Source: Monomorium pharaonis (Eukaryota; Arthropoda; Insecta; Hymenoptera; Formicidae). Taken from it: 64,000 nucleotides of DNA. The first letter of the stretch is position 1. The number at the start of each line of letters is the position of its first letter. A program made the translations under genes and the position numbers. Shown one piece after another: positions 47,018 to 59,963 of the stretch. The stretch covers positions 16,042,358 to 16,106,357 of the forward strand of contig NC_050475.1 of assembly GCF_013373865.1 (NCBI RefSeq), given 5' to 3'. The notes below the pieces were generated by a model. The model ran no database searches. It saw only the letters and a program-made list of their open reading frames with translations, and was not told where the DNA came from.

Positions 47018-50000
47018 AGACTACATAATGTCTCGTCCCTTGTGTTCTTAATTCGCACTTCTCTCTTTCGTTCGACGTACGCTAATGACGGGTTGCGAGC
47101 ATAAGCGTCGATCTATTTAAAGGGGAAATTAACTCGGGCTGCACTCCCAGGAGTGCTAATGAAAAACGTCGGTGTTCGTGTCAGTTGCGAAAATTGCTGC
47201 GCGCTTTGTGCGTGACACGTTGCGCTCGCCAAGTACCTGTCGATCTGTATAATTAGCACCGCTGATATCATAATCTAAAAAATTCCCGTACACGAGTCAT
47301 TAATGCAATCAGTAATTCAGTAAATCACGCATTGCATAAAACATTGCCTTCCCAACATCTTTTTTTTTCCCCAGTTTTTAACATCATCGAAGACCTGTTT
47401 AGTAATGGATTAGCTACATACGATTTACTTAACTGCAGGAAACATGCAACTTAACTGACACGCAGCGTTTAGAACTATAAATTACAATGATTATATACTA
47501 ACGATTATACACTGTATAATCTCGAAGATAAGGAGGGTTCTCGTACTTATGCTTATGTGAAATTTATCATCAAACGCACATTTTTTGCAATCCTTAATTT
47601 TTGCCGTTTTGACTTTTTTTTTTCTTTTAATTTAATTGCGCTTGTTATAATGTAAACAAAATAATAATATAAATTTGAATATCAGAGATTTGAGTATCAG
47701 TTAATACGGAATTAAACGAGTTCTCGTATCAAATTAAGAGTCGATATTAAAACGATTAAATGTACGAATCGTACGCCCGCATATAGAAGGCATGCGGAAA
47801 AATAAAAACAAAAAAAGCTCACGGGAGACTCCCCGGCAAAAACGAAAAAAGACGGCAAAACCGGTTTTATCACCAAAACCGGAAAGATTTCTTCCGTACA
47901 CTGTCGCCCAAAACGGACAAATGGGACGAGGTAGTCTGGCCACTGATACAGGAATAAAAGAAAAATTTGCAAAAATTGTTGTGCATCTCTGTACGGCTAA
48001 CAACGTCACGGGGAATTCGTCCTGTACTTTTGTGAAGACAGAGAGATAATATAACAGTATACTCTTTATTTCACATATGTGTATAATGTTAACAGACACC
48101 GTGTGCGAAAGATTTTTATTAACAAAGAGAATACTGGGAAAATTCAAGACAGGTTTTTTTTTAATTTATTAATAATCATATCTTTGAGAAAAGTTCTTTT
48201 CAATCAAGAAACGTAGCATTAAGTAGTATCGTGTTGCATTCGCGTGAAAGGTCGTCTTATATGACTTTTAGCAACGTCACGCCATCGAATGTGTTACATC
48301 GATAACCAAGCAATTAAGTCGCTAATAATATAATTTACGTGGTGGATGAGTTATCGATTTCGCGACGTTTTTTTTTTTAATGTGCGTTCTTGTCCGAATA
48401 AAATTATCCACCTCCGAGTCTTTTTTCCGTGATTATTGCGGAGAAAGCTCGTATCACTTCTTACGCCGCCCAAGTCGAGCAATTTAAATGTGTTTATTAA
48501 TGATGGAGTTTATTCGACATGCATAATTTCTTACTATAATTGAAGAGTCGAACACGGTATGCAATTTTAACTTCTGTTCAGAAAATTTAAGTGCGAAATG
48601 AGAATTGCTCAGTGTATCAACTCATCATAACGTAATATATTTTATTTAATATAAAGAAAAACAAAATGAACAAGATAATAGTCAAAATGATAGTTAATCG
48701 TATCTGGTTAAAAAATACTAGATTATATTTAAATAACGCAGCGTATAGAATAGCATTTATTTTTTGTTAATAGTTTTTGTATCCACACGTACGTAATTAA
48801 TTTAGCGCAATGACAAAGAGAAGTTGGACGCAAGATTACTGAAATAATGACGGAAAGTAGCTATATGCTAATTATTAATGTATTATAAATCGTTTACGTG
48901 TATTAATTGTTTATTAACGTTTATTAGCTTGTGCGGTTAATAGTAATTAATGTGCGATTATGCTTGTAAATATTTCTGATAGAACGTTAACTATGTCACG
49001 TCATTATTATTATCTGAAGTATTAATCGATTGCTTTCATATATGTTATTGTTCCTTGCCTGTCATATATGATGTCCACTTTACATGCATTTCCATGTTTT
49101 ACATGACATGCTGAATAGTCAGAATACGAGCAACCAAATTTAAATAATACTTTTGTTGCATTATTTGATATTTTTTAAATATTAATGTTTCAATTTTTTG
49201 CTTTCTTGCAAAACACAATTTAACACAATAATAATTTATTTATTTATAATGTCTTTGATTATAATAAAAATGAGTTTTTATTCTTAATCAGATACTAAGT
49301 TTAACGCGCGATAATAATGTATTTAATGGCAAATAATATGCAATATTAGGGATAGAATATTCAGAATTTATCTAATTTATAATAAAATAAAAATTTTAAA
49401 TTGCAAAGTTTAAACATTTGGAATTGGCTGGCACGTGCTCGGTTTTAAAGTTTTATTATGTACAGCGATGCTATGTACGCAAAGTCGCTGCGCCGCGCGA
49501 GACTCAAAGACAAATAGTCAAGTGTATCATCTTATCTTCCAAGACACGACTGCGTCAAGTGCTAGAACAGCGCGTTAATTTCTCACGAATTCTCTGTTGT
49601 ATTAAGTATTTCGCGACTGCAACGAACGGTACGTTACACGGTGGCGCGTTATCTTCCAAGATATGATCGTAACGGGTATCAGAAGAGAGAGAGAGAACGT
49701 AATAATTTTTCATGGATAACTTCCGATTATCAGCTTGCTCAATAAATTAATTTCGATAATTTATTTTTATATTTTACATATACTTTTAGATCACGTATTA
49801 AATACTTTATACTCTGGTACGGTAAATTAACTTTTGCGATTTATTATGTTAGATGTTTCCTAACGGCAACTGCAGACGTACGGTATATGAAGTTCGAAGT
49901 CTGTTGTTTTGCAATGTACATAGATCTATTTAACCGGTTATTTTGTTTTGACATTCGCACGATGAAACTCACGGACAAGCTCCAGCGAAAGTCGTTCCGT

Positions 50001-51310
50001 GCATATCCGTTATTATCTTTCGAAATGCGATCGTGCGATTATTCTCTTCAAATATTTAGTCATTACGCTTATTTGTTTACGAACATTATCGATTCTTATA
50101 CGAACATTATTGTCGCAAATGCCGAAAAAAAGTGTTGCGCGAATCGTGGCTGTCTTTTCGCCAGTGATTGGTGTGAGCGTTAAATGAGACAAGGAAAAAA
50201 AACGTAAAAGGAGGGAGAGTCCTGGAGTGGCAGCATTATTGAATAAATTTCCATATGTTAAGAGTTGTAGTTAATATTCACAATATTAAAATTTGATATT
50301 AATAATCAATTTGACGGTATTAGTTAATTATTATAACATACGTGCAGTAATTATTGGATCATATAAAAGAATGTATACATGTACAAAAATTTAAAGAGGC
50401 AAAATGCACATAAAAACGATGAAATTGTTAAGATCGGTAACAAATAATTGATCAGCGTGTAAATGTAATTGTGAAGTTGATAGTAAATTTTACTTTCTAT
50501 TATTATTTGTCGATTTTAATAATGTAATAATTTTATTCTGTGAAAAAAATATTTTTTGGAAATAACTTGTACTTATTCTAAAATTATTATCAAACTCATT
50601 TTATTTTTTAATAGACTCTCTCTACAAATTTGATTCATACTGCGATCACGCGTGTAATATTCGCTTGTTACGCACTTCGCAGAGACGTACTACTCTTGTG
50701 TATACAGATAACGCAATTTGTTTTCCAACAATTAAGACCGCTACTTTAATACAATTAAGATCGCTCGCTTCACTGTAATTGTTTGAATTTCTCGTTTCTT
50801 CTCTTTGCCTCATTTGCGCTACCGTGTGCGTCTACCGTGCGTTATTATTGCATCGAGAAGAGAGAGAGAGAGAGAGACAGGCGAGATCTATAGGTAGCCG
50901 CGAAGCTTCTCGTCGTCCATTCGGGATATATCGCGTTGAGTCACGGGACCGTAACGAATCGTCGCTCGCGGCGGTCGCTCGCCGATGCTCGGATAATTGA
51001 TAATCCAATTCCTCAAGCTCGAGATCGAGATCATTCGATCGCGGATTTTGTCCTGCGTAGATCATGGGGCCCAGCGTCGTATCCGAGGACCGGTCCTCGG
51101 AACGTTAGCCGGCCCAGCGTGACGTCTTGACGAGTGACTTCCCCTCTCGCGGACAGCACAACTCTCCGTTCCTTTTATGGTGCATTTACTTAGAAGCGTG
51201 ACTAGGGAGAGAGCTGTATTTGGTATCGAGAATTTAAATTTTGTGGGAAAATATTGCGAGCGCGCGGTAACACTCGAATTGATCTACGAACTCTTTTTTT
51301 GTGGGAAATG

Positions 51311-51550
51311 TCACGGAGAGAATTTTCTCTTAAAAATTACCCTGAAAATCGTGGTGATTGTGAGACAACCTCGAAAATTTAGTAAAATTTTAATAAAAAT
51401 TTGGCAAAGTTTTAGTAAATTTTGTTAAAAGTATAGCAAAATTTATAAAATTTTAGTAAATTTTGTCAAAAATATAGTAAAATTCTTCAAGGTTCGCGTT
51501 GTCCTACCTCGATTTTCAGGGTAATTTTTAAGAGAAAATTCTTTCCGTGA
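51311..51550. mobile_element. 240-bp MITE with TCACGGAGAGAATTTTCTC ends
   Basis: The left end TCACGGAGAGAATTTTCTCT, then TAAAAATTACCCTGAAAATCG, is repeated inverted at the right end with a single mismatch in the first 20 bp (TCACGGAAAGAATTTTCTCT on the minus strand). The centre is made of TAGTAAAATTT-type units. ATG and CAT flank the ends, so the dyad extends 3 bp further. It has no coding capacity. A damaged relative lies at 16,954. Confidence 0.85.
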
Positions 51551-54500
51551 CATTAAAAAAAAAAAAAAATTGATTACTTAAACCAATATGATATGTATCT
51601 CTAAACAACATATTAATTATATTTCTTCCCTGTGAAATTATCGACGAGTCATCGTGGAAGAGATGTATGTTTGAAAATTTTCTAGATAAGTGTTATGGAG
51701 ACTAAAAAGGTTAAAAAAAAAAAAAAAACAAAAAACCAGACGATCTTTCCTCTCGTCCGATAACGGATAACTGTATCTCGGGTCGTCAGCTTTTTGCCTT
51801 GTAAATCAGTTGCAAACTCCTTAATGCACGTACTCCGAGCGTTGATGCAAGCCTTACGAAACACACAGTGCGCGGAAGCGCACGGCGGACGGCCGGGTTT
51901 GTTTGTTTAGAGATTGACGCGATGACACTTCACGTGCCGTTAAATTTTTCGACTAAGCGCCGTGGTTGACACCTCGATAAAAGCTACGCAAGCATCCTTA
52001 CGCGCCGCAGGTGTTCCATCCGCGGCTAGGTTTATGAAGTCACTTCGGGTGCCGGGAGTGCGCGCGCGCGCGCGCGCGCAGTAACCAAGCATGACAAATG
52101 GTTAGTGTACATTGGCTTGTGAGCAGCAGGCTCTGCTCTAACGCTCGGCTGACTTATGCGTCTTGGAAATGTCTAACCTGCCGCTCCATTGTCAGGCCGG
52201 TAGCGCGCGGCCGCGTGTAATTTTCATTAGTTAATAACGTGTGTGCACATCAATTCACGCCGACGATTTCATTTGGCCGCGCGCGCCGGAGCGACTCCGA
52301 ATCCGAGCGACGGCGCGCGGCGCGCGGCGGTTCGTTAAGTTTGCGGGTCTCTGATTTTCTGTCCTGGCGCTACTTACTCAATTTTTTATGCGCTTAACGC
52401 CCAATAAAACAAAGAGGTTTCATGGACTATAAAGATTTATTCCTATGCTAATATGTTTGATACATTTACTACCGTATCTCACACTTTATCAAACCAGTGG
52501 CATTTACTTGTAAGTTTAAGTTACTTAAATAATTCTAATAACATATTTATTTGTGTATTTATTTGTGAAAACTGTTTAGATGTTCCATCTATTAATCAAT
52601 ACTTTTAATAGATCTGCATTTTCTTATCCTACATTAGGATCACTATCCGTTTTGCCTATCGCCCGATCGCGAGTTTATTATCGGAGCTTCCTCGCCACTG
52701 GAGATGGCATCTCGCGTGCCTTCGCGCGAGTTTATTTTGTTTGCGTCACGCGATAAAATCGCAAGATGCCGTTTATACCATTGCGGTGATTAATTACGAG
52801 ACGGACTTAACGCTCTCGCCGGCGTCGCCGTCCCAGCTACGGCATTTTTAATTGCGAGGTCAGCAACGCGGTGCGAAAGATCGTATATTGTTTACCTCGT
52901 TCATCGGTCCGCCGTTACCTCTTCTCGTCATTGCGTCACGCATCGCGGCATCTCCACGCGTGAACACCCACGTGGACGGGATCGTCGTGTGCGAGCAACG
53001 CGCCTTATCGCGCCTCTCTCGCGCGTTAATTACGATAACGGGACGCGGGCCGTGATGAATATCGAAGTCGATTTGTCTCTATACGGCAGTCGACGCACGA
53101 TAGATGGATCCTGTTAGCCGCAGCTCCACACGGTGGAGAGGGTCGGTCTCTTCTAATTTTTTTTTTTTTCCCGTAGCTCCGACTTTAGCTCCGTCTCTAT
53201 GGAAAATTTATGGGCGCGCTCGTGATTTCTCGTAACTTTTTAATTTCATCAAAGATCCTCGTATAATTGAGATAACCTCTCGTTTACGTCGGCTTACGCA
53301 GGAACTTTTTGTCTTGCGGTACCTCACGTTTACCCGCCGTACTTGCGGTTTCTGGCAAAAGCCACTTTGACGGATTAAAACTTGCGCAGGAGAGAGAGAG
53401 AGAGAGAGGAGTCGTTCCAGAGGAGAATCGCAAGACGAGGAGTAGACCTCCCGGAGTTTTTTGCCCGCGATATACGCAGCCGTGCTACAAGCTGCAGTAT
53501 ATACGCGACTTTTTTTCCTCTATTTCACGATGTCGTTGGCCCTACTCGCCGTGCATCTTGTTATGGACCTGTTTACGATCGCGGCTGCAGATTAACGTGG
53601 AAATGAGCAAATTGTACGTTCGCCGGTAAAAAGAAGAAAACATTCGTGTTACTGACATTTTTTTTTACCATTTATCGCGACTAAGCTGTCAACGGCAAGA
53701 AAACAAATTGTTGCCATTCCAAGGAAATAATATTACCAAGGATCGAACCGATCAATACGCTTATGATACGCTTGCGTCTTTTTTTTTTCCTTTTATTATC
53801 TCGTCGTACGTTTTATTTTTATTTTCACAAAAGATTCCTAGGGGTATTATGAGATTCTCGAGGAAAGTTATATCATTAGACCAGACGCGATTGTAAGCCG
53901 CGACTCGTGAACGCGAATAAATTATTCCATTTTGCGCGATGGAACCTGCAATCTTGATCAGTCGTTATTAAAGTGACTAAAACTTTGGTAAACACCGTCT
54001 GGGTACGAGGAAAAACGTCCTCTTCAAACTTTGACCACGAACGCGATAAAATTTCTCGAAACGAAGTTGTATCTTACTTAATGGAACATCGAACCCTGAT
54101 ATTTGCAATTTTATTTAAACGCGTTCACCAATTAATTATTCTTATAATTAATTATTGTTATTCTCTCTTAATTAACAATTCCATTTGTTGAGACGAATTA
54201 AATTGATTATCACGCATAAAGATAGTATATCGACGTGTGCGTTTATCGTCGGAAAATGTATGTATTTTGCGACAAGTGCAACTTTGATTGACCAACATGA
54301 AAATTGAATGGCACGTCAAAGGGTTAGGGCTGTTCACGATTTCGTCCGGTTGGCTCGCAATAGAACGACAGATTATACGGACACATCAGGGAGTGTGCAC
54401 GGTCTGGCGGGCCGAGATATAGGTGGGCGTTCTGCCGGATATGGTTCGCCGGAAGTAGGGGGACCCTCGCCACCGACACGCTCCACGCTCCTCGACTCCG

Positions 54501-57337
54501 TAGTGGACGTCATTCACGATATGATTCGTAGTTACGTCGAATCGTTTCACGGTCGTATCGAAACCCAGAATCTCCGGAAAATTGCCGTCACCTTGTCGTC
54601 CATTACCTGTTCGCGCCGTCGGTCGTCGCGATGGTTCGTTTGTATAAGCTAGCATCCGGCTTTGTTGTTCTGATAATATCAACATATTTTCTGTTGAGTT
54701 CTCTTAACGGAGATATGATAATCATAGGGAATTTTGTAAAAACGTGGCATGAGTTTATATATTTTTGAAAATCTTAATCCGTAGTTCGTAGTATTTTAAA
54801 ATAGGGATCTAAAAGTCGTCTGTTTTACTCGACACTTTTTCATTAAACTAATCTTTTAATTGGGTTTATAGAATCGCAAAACTCTTTTAAAGAATTAAAG
54901 TATGCACCAAAATCTAGGGGAATACGGTCGAGTTAATAGAAAAAACGAAAAGAAAAATTTATTTTTGGTACAGCTGTCACTTGATGACAATATTTGCTTA
55001 GTATACAAAATCTACGATACATATGTATTATACAAAATAAAACCGTATTTCTCTAGAGATAACATATACGAATAATATCGTGCAATTCAAATTAAGATTA
55101 AAAGTCTAGGAAAAAAGATTAGTTTCATGAACTTTTTATAACTGCAAATTCAGATATAGGTTAAAAAAAGAGCAATTCTGGAGAACATTTTGTTTATTCT
55201 CGGTATAAAATCCAGTTCGTATGATGATATTAATATGTGTACGTTAATTCTGGAAAAGGATTCCGATTCTATAAAAGAAATACATACGAAATCTTGTTAA
55301 TGATATGCATTTAATGTCTCAAATGAAATATCGGTATTTTATATTAAAAACTCGTTTATATATAGCTCATTAAAAATTTTCTTGCGTTTTACATAGTTCA
55401 TTGCAGTTTATAGTACTTGAAAATTGATATTGTTCTCAAAACGGATATTTCAGTCGTTATTTTGAATTAAGATGCATTCATGTACGACTGTCGATTTATA
55501 ATTTTCGTATTGTACGCGCTTTTAATTATCGGAAAATTGCCGAGAAGCAGAGACGGCAACGGATGGGATAATATAGTGTGCTCATGTCAAGTATAACCCA
55601 GTTACGAGCGCGGTGGGCAAGGCCATGTCTCTTTGCATGTAACCAATGATTAAGATTCATTTATTTGGACTAAGGGGGAGAAGCCAGTTTAACCGAAACG
55701 CCTCGCGAACCGAAATGATTTATTTACTGCCCGTGCGTTTCTTAATGTCTTCAAGCCTTGGTGTTAAGCGACTTTCTTAAACGACATCATCTGCGCTCTT
55801 AAATCGTAGGCACCCGCCCCGATCGCTGCTTGATGAAGATTTATTGGGACTTTCGTTCCCGTTTTCCCCTTCCCCACGCGATCTAGAACCTGAAATCTCA
55901 CCTTCTTCTTTTTTTCAACAGAATCCCATGCACTCGTGTTTTGTCGCGCAGTAAGCTTCTTAATAAAAATAAAAAAAAGAAATAAAAAATCCTCTTTATA
56001 GTCAAAATCAACTCGGTATTTTGCAATTTGGCTGCGCTGGTCGTGTACGCTTATGTACGCGCGCGTGTCGCTTACGCGGCTTGTGTGTACGTATACGTGC
56101 AAGCTTACGTACATATGCACACACACACAACACGAACGTGTGTGCATAAACTGCGCAGTGTGCAGCGACTGCAGGCACGCCCTTCTCTCCCATCTGGCAG
56201 AGGCACGATATGTCGCGTGGTTCGCCTACGTACCGAGCGTTGCCAATTCCGCGGACGGTCCTCGGCGATACGATATATCTGATAACGGGTCGTTCGCCGC
56301 ATGCGATAATTTTGATTGGAAGAACTTTGTACGAGACGGACGCGTCAATTTTCATAGCTGATATAACGAAACTCTGAATGCCGCGCTCTTATCGCGTCTT
56401 TCCATTTCGTACAAACAAACAATATTTCTTATGTTTCATATAACGGCCCCTAAATCACATTTGAGCTTATTTAAGCGCTAAACTCGATTTTACTTATAAT
56501 GACGCCGAAGAAAATGTATCACAATAATAATTTATATAGTTTAAGAAGACGCGAATGCAGCTCTGTCGTGTCATTAATTTCAGATTTAATTATCTGAATA
56601 CGCTCCGCTTGTAAATATTTATGTAACATTTATGTACAAAGTCCTCAGATTATTATACAAATTGCAGTTGATATATACCACTGTTTTCTGTAAAAGCAAA
56701 TTATCTCGCGTATTGGTTTTTAATTGGAAAATATATGACGGCGCTGAGATTACCGATAAGCTAGCGCTGCTTCGATAAATCCTGCGAGATCGTAAATCAC
56801 GTCGCGCCCCGAAGATATCGCGATTTTTTTGTTTTTTGTTTTGTTACGACGTCGCGATATCAAAGCTCGTGTCGCGACACGCAACGATCGATTTCGGTGA
56901 CGGGGACAATAGAGCGGAGGTGCACGCGCTTACGCGATATCGTCGGTGCATGTGGAAGGGGCGTACCTAGCGTTATCGCTTTGAGGTCAACGCAATCGCT
57001 GATAGGCAACCGGCGGCGACGGCGAATTGTCGTTGCGCTAGCTGCTGCATTTGGAGGCTTCAAAGACGACGTGTTTCTATGTAACGCACATTCGACGAGC
57101 TTTCGTAAATGCATGACACCTGCACTATTCTTTTCACACGACTTTGACTTTTACAATTAAATAAATTACGTGAGGCAAAAGTAGATTAGTATTTGTAAGT
57201 GAATTAAAAATACTAAAGATGAAGAGGAAATGAAAGAAGGGTAGATTTTTTTTTTTTTTGGAAGGATCTTTACAAATATGAATATTATTTTGAACATTTT
57301 TATTATTTTTAGTACACTATGATTTTCGATTGCCCTG
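51551..57337 (+). other. Putative intron: CpG-rich blocks in AT-rich DNA
   Basis: CpG-rich blocks lie at about 51,830-52,380 (with a (CG)n run at 52,062-52,080), 52,650-53,620, 54,300-54,660, 56,010-56,390 and 56,740-57,110. 54,700-55,540 is AT-rich. A 114-codon ATG frame at 54,308-54,652 has no recognisable domain. No gene is recognised. Confidence 0.4.
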
Positions 57338-57495
57338 CTCTCTAAATTTCTTAGAGTGAAAATACTGCCACTCCAATTTTTTGAGTGATTTTTCACTCTT
57401 AAAGAGTGAAAATACTGTCACTGCCACTCTTTAAGAGTGAAAAATCACTCAAAAAATTGGAGTGGCAGTATTTACACTCTAAGAAATTTAGAGAG
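57338..57495. mobile_element. Near-perfect 158-bp hairpin (MITE or hairpin-RNA source)
   Basis: The left arm CTCTCTAAATTTCTTAGAGT, then GCCACTCCAATTTTTTGAGT, then CACTCTTAAAGAGTG is mirrored by the right arm with only one or two mismatches over about 75 bp and a very short loop. Arms contain their own AGAGTGA repeats and a nested short palindrome (CACTCTTAAAGAGTG). There is no coding capacity. It is either a young MITE or a foldable transcript segment. If transcribed within the intron it would make a long perfect duplex. Confidence 0.75.
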
Positions 57496-58996
57496 TGTGT
57501 TGCTTTGATCAGTAAACGGCGAACAAATTTGTCGTTTTGAAATATAATCTTATGCAAATATAAGTACGTAAAGTCAAGTTTATGCAGCTCATTTATTATT
57601 TATCTGTTTATGACTTGTTAAGCATCAGCCACGCATCTTTAAGAAAATTTAACTCTGATCCTGTCTCCTCGTTTGTACGCGTGCACGATACAATCTGAAA
57701 GATGTGCCTGCGTGCGAAGCCTTCACCTCGTTTTAACAGATCGTTTCCGCGGCTGTAATTGTTACCAGTTTCGATGAGCCTAAAAACCGATTCTGACGTT
57801 TTATAACCGTGAGATTTCCAGGTTTCCTTATCGCAGATGCAATTATGAGATATATCTATTTAATAAATACATGCAGTAGTATCCGTGATTACGTTGCAAA
57901 TAATTTTATTCATGAAACCACGATAAAATTAACATATATTACGGAAAGAATGTTTACTAGAAGGAAAAAATCAAAGGCAAATTTATTTTTTAATTTTCGT
58001 TATGGAGTTATCTTTTTATATCGTTCTGTGTTCTGCGTCGAGCAACTTGCCCTGCGAACTCTGTGCTTCCCGTGGGATTGTTTTATGTCGCCCGTGAGAG
58101 TGCAGAGTCGAAACTTTGTTCCGGACAAACTCCACGCATTTCGCACGCAGAGAATAACCGAGTCAAAATATCAGGCACAATGTAGATTGCGGTACTATAT
58201 GATTGCGGTTTCCTATCGGTCCGTACGTTTGTTGCATCGCGGCTAAACCGGGCGAATTATCTCGAGCGAAAATACTCCCAAATCGTTGATCTTTTGTGAA
58301 TCATTGATTGTGCATAATTACGATGATTTTAGTGAAAGTAATCACAGTGTACGTTTCCTCGTCTTTCTTTTTCTAAATTTTTCTTTCTTGACGTGCTATT
58401 TATTGAGATTCAAATTTTGTGCGGGTGAATTAATACACAGTAAAAAATTTTGTGTTTTCTTGCTAAAAAAAATATCCTGGTTAAAATTTTACAGAAAGTT
58501 ATACAAAATGTATTTCAAAAAGGAATACCGAGAATTTCTTTAACCTTATAAAAATGTATTAATTTTTTGAATTGTATTGTTATCGAAATGGTCAAGTAAT
58601 TTTTTGCGAAAGGCTAAAAGCGAGAAGCGTGCGACAGAAATGCAGCGATTAAGACGTTCGGATAATACGATAATTCAAACGTTCGAAATTACATAATCTG
58701 TGGCCGAGACTAAATTAATAACCGCGAATCTCTTTTCAATCTTTTCCGATGTACCACGCTAGACGATCGGTGGTTTTTTTTTCTGCAGCGTAACACACAG
58801 ATCCGGAAGCTCCACCCTACTCGCTACACGCGGCTTGTAACACGCACAGCCGACCCGTCTGGATTCAATCTCGATCATCGTGCGGTTGCAGGGGCGGTCG
58901 AATAATTACGATAATCGCCGGCTTTGCGCTCTTTCTCACGGGAGAGAAAGATCCCGCGAAATGAAGCATGGGAGAACATCGAACGAAAGAGAGTCG

Positions 58997-59026
58997 AGGA
59001 AGGAAGGAAGGAAGGAAGGAAGGAAA
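58997..59026. repeat. (GGAA)n microsatellite
   Basis: About seven GGAA units. They produce an apparent RKEGRKEGRK frame, which is an artefact of the repeat. Confidence 0.9.
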
Positions 59027-59891
59027 CTGTCCGGTATCTCGGAGGGATACGCGGAAAACGTGTCGTTTCTTCCTTCCCGAGGTCGTTCTATCCCTCTCCT
59101 TACCTCTCCTCCATCTCCTCCTCCCCTATTACCATCGAATCGACGATTACGCGCGGTCGCATAATTACAGCAATTACGAATCGCGGAGTTACGGACTACT
59201 GTCGGAATAAACACAAGCCGGCGCCATTAAAACGGACCCGCGGCGGTTCTCCACTCTCCGTGCGCCGCGGCACCGGACACGGTAGTATTGTAGTATCGGA
59301 CGGTAGCAGCCAGACGATCGAGGTGCGGTGTGTGTAAGTTAGGTGTATCAGTAGACGAGCTCTCTTTGTTCCTCGGCGAGCCCGTGGTAACGATTACATC
59401 GAGTCGTTTCCATCCAAGGTCGCGGGCGCATGTAGGCACATGGCCGCCGCCCGGAATCTCTCGCAGGGGACAGCGTTTTCGTTTAGCGAGTTATGCCACT
59501 TGAACCGCGTTCGACGCGATCATTCGTCATCATTTTATATCGTAGAGCTATTTTTTTTATTTTGAACAGTAGCGCTTTCCGCGAAGAGTATTAAGAATGC
59601 CTAGACAACAGACTTATATCGTCTCTTATAATTTATGCGTTTTTAATAATTGCGAGATGTGAAGGGGAAATAATAACAAAAAGATTAAAACGTGAAGAAA
59701 AATTTTGAGTATCTACAAAATTTATTTAGGCATTTTTATTATTATTTTTTTAATGTAATTTAAATTTAATATCAATATGTTGCATAGGGATTTTTAAGTA
59801 ACCTATATAAACTGCAGATATAGAATGCATAACAACGACGCGCGTTTGTTCTGCGAAAGAGAGGTCTAAGAAAAGGAATGGAAAAGAAAAA

Positions 59892-59893
<2 letters not shown>

Positions 59894-59960
<67 letters not shown>
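59894..59960. repeat. (GA)n microsatellite, 67 bp
   Basis: About 33 uninterrupted GA units, followed by TGAGTGAGG. The minus-strand poly-Ser-Leu frame is an artefact. GAGA-factor-like binding is possible. Confidence 0.95.

Positions 59961-59963
<3 letters not shown>

Larger units (their letters stand above)
45283..51310 (+). other. Putative intron: mixed sequence
   Basis: There is a poly-T tract at about 45,560-45,583 and (TC)n at 46,980-47,013. CpG-rich patches lie at 46,260-46,680, 47,040-47,260 and 50,860-51,150. 48,580-49,400 and 50,220-50,640 are AT-rich. A possible cryptic exon at 45,690-45,756 is treated separately. No gene is recognised. Confidence 0.4.

Noticed and set aside
47792..48049. 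85-codon Lys/Arg-rich ATG frame
   Set aside because: It is biased by A-rich sequence and the opposite strand is open too. No known family.
54308..54652. 114-codon ATG frame on the plus strand
   Set aside because: It has a true ATG but no recognisable domain, no splice context and sits in CpG-rich DNA where stops are rare. Chance is the better explanation.
57809..58246. 145-codon plus frame
   Set aside because: It is the longest plus-strand open frame, but it begins at GTG, shows no domain, and the composition matches the surrounding AT-rich DNA.
58924..59337. Frames with RKEGRKEGRK and proline-rich tails
   Set aside because: Driven by (GGAA)n and CTCC-rich simple sequence. No conserved domain.
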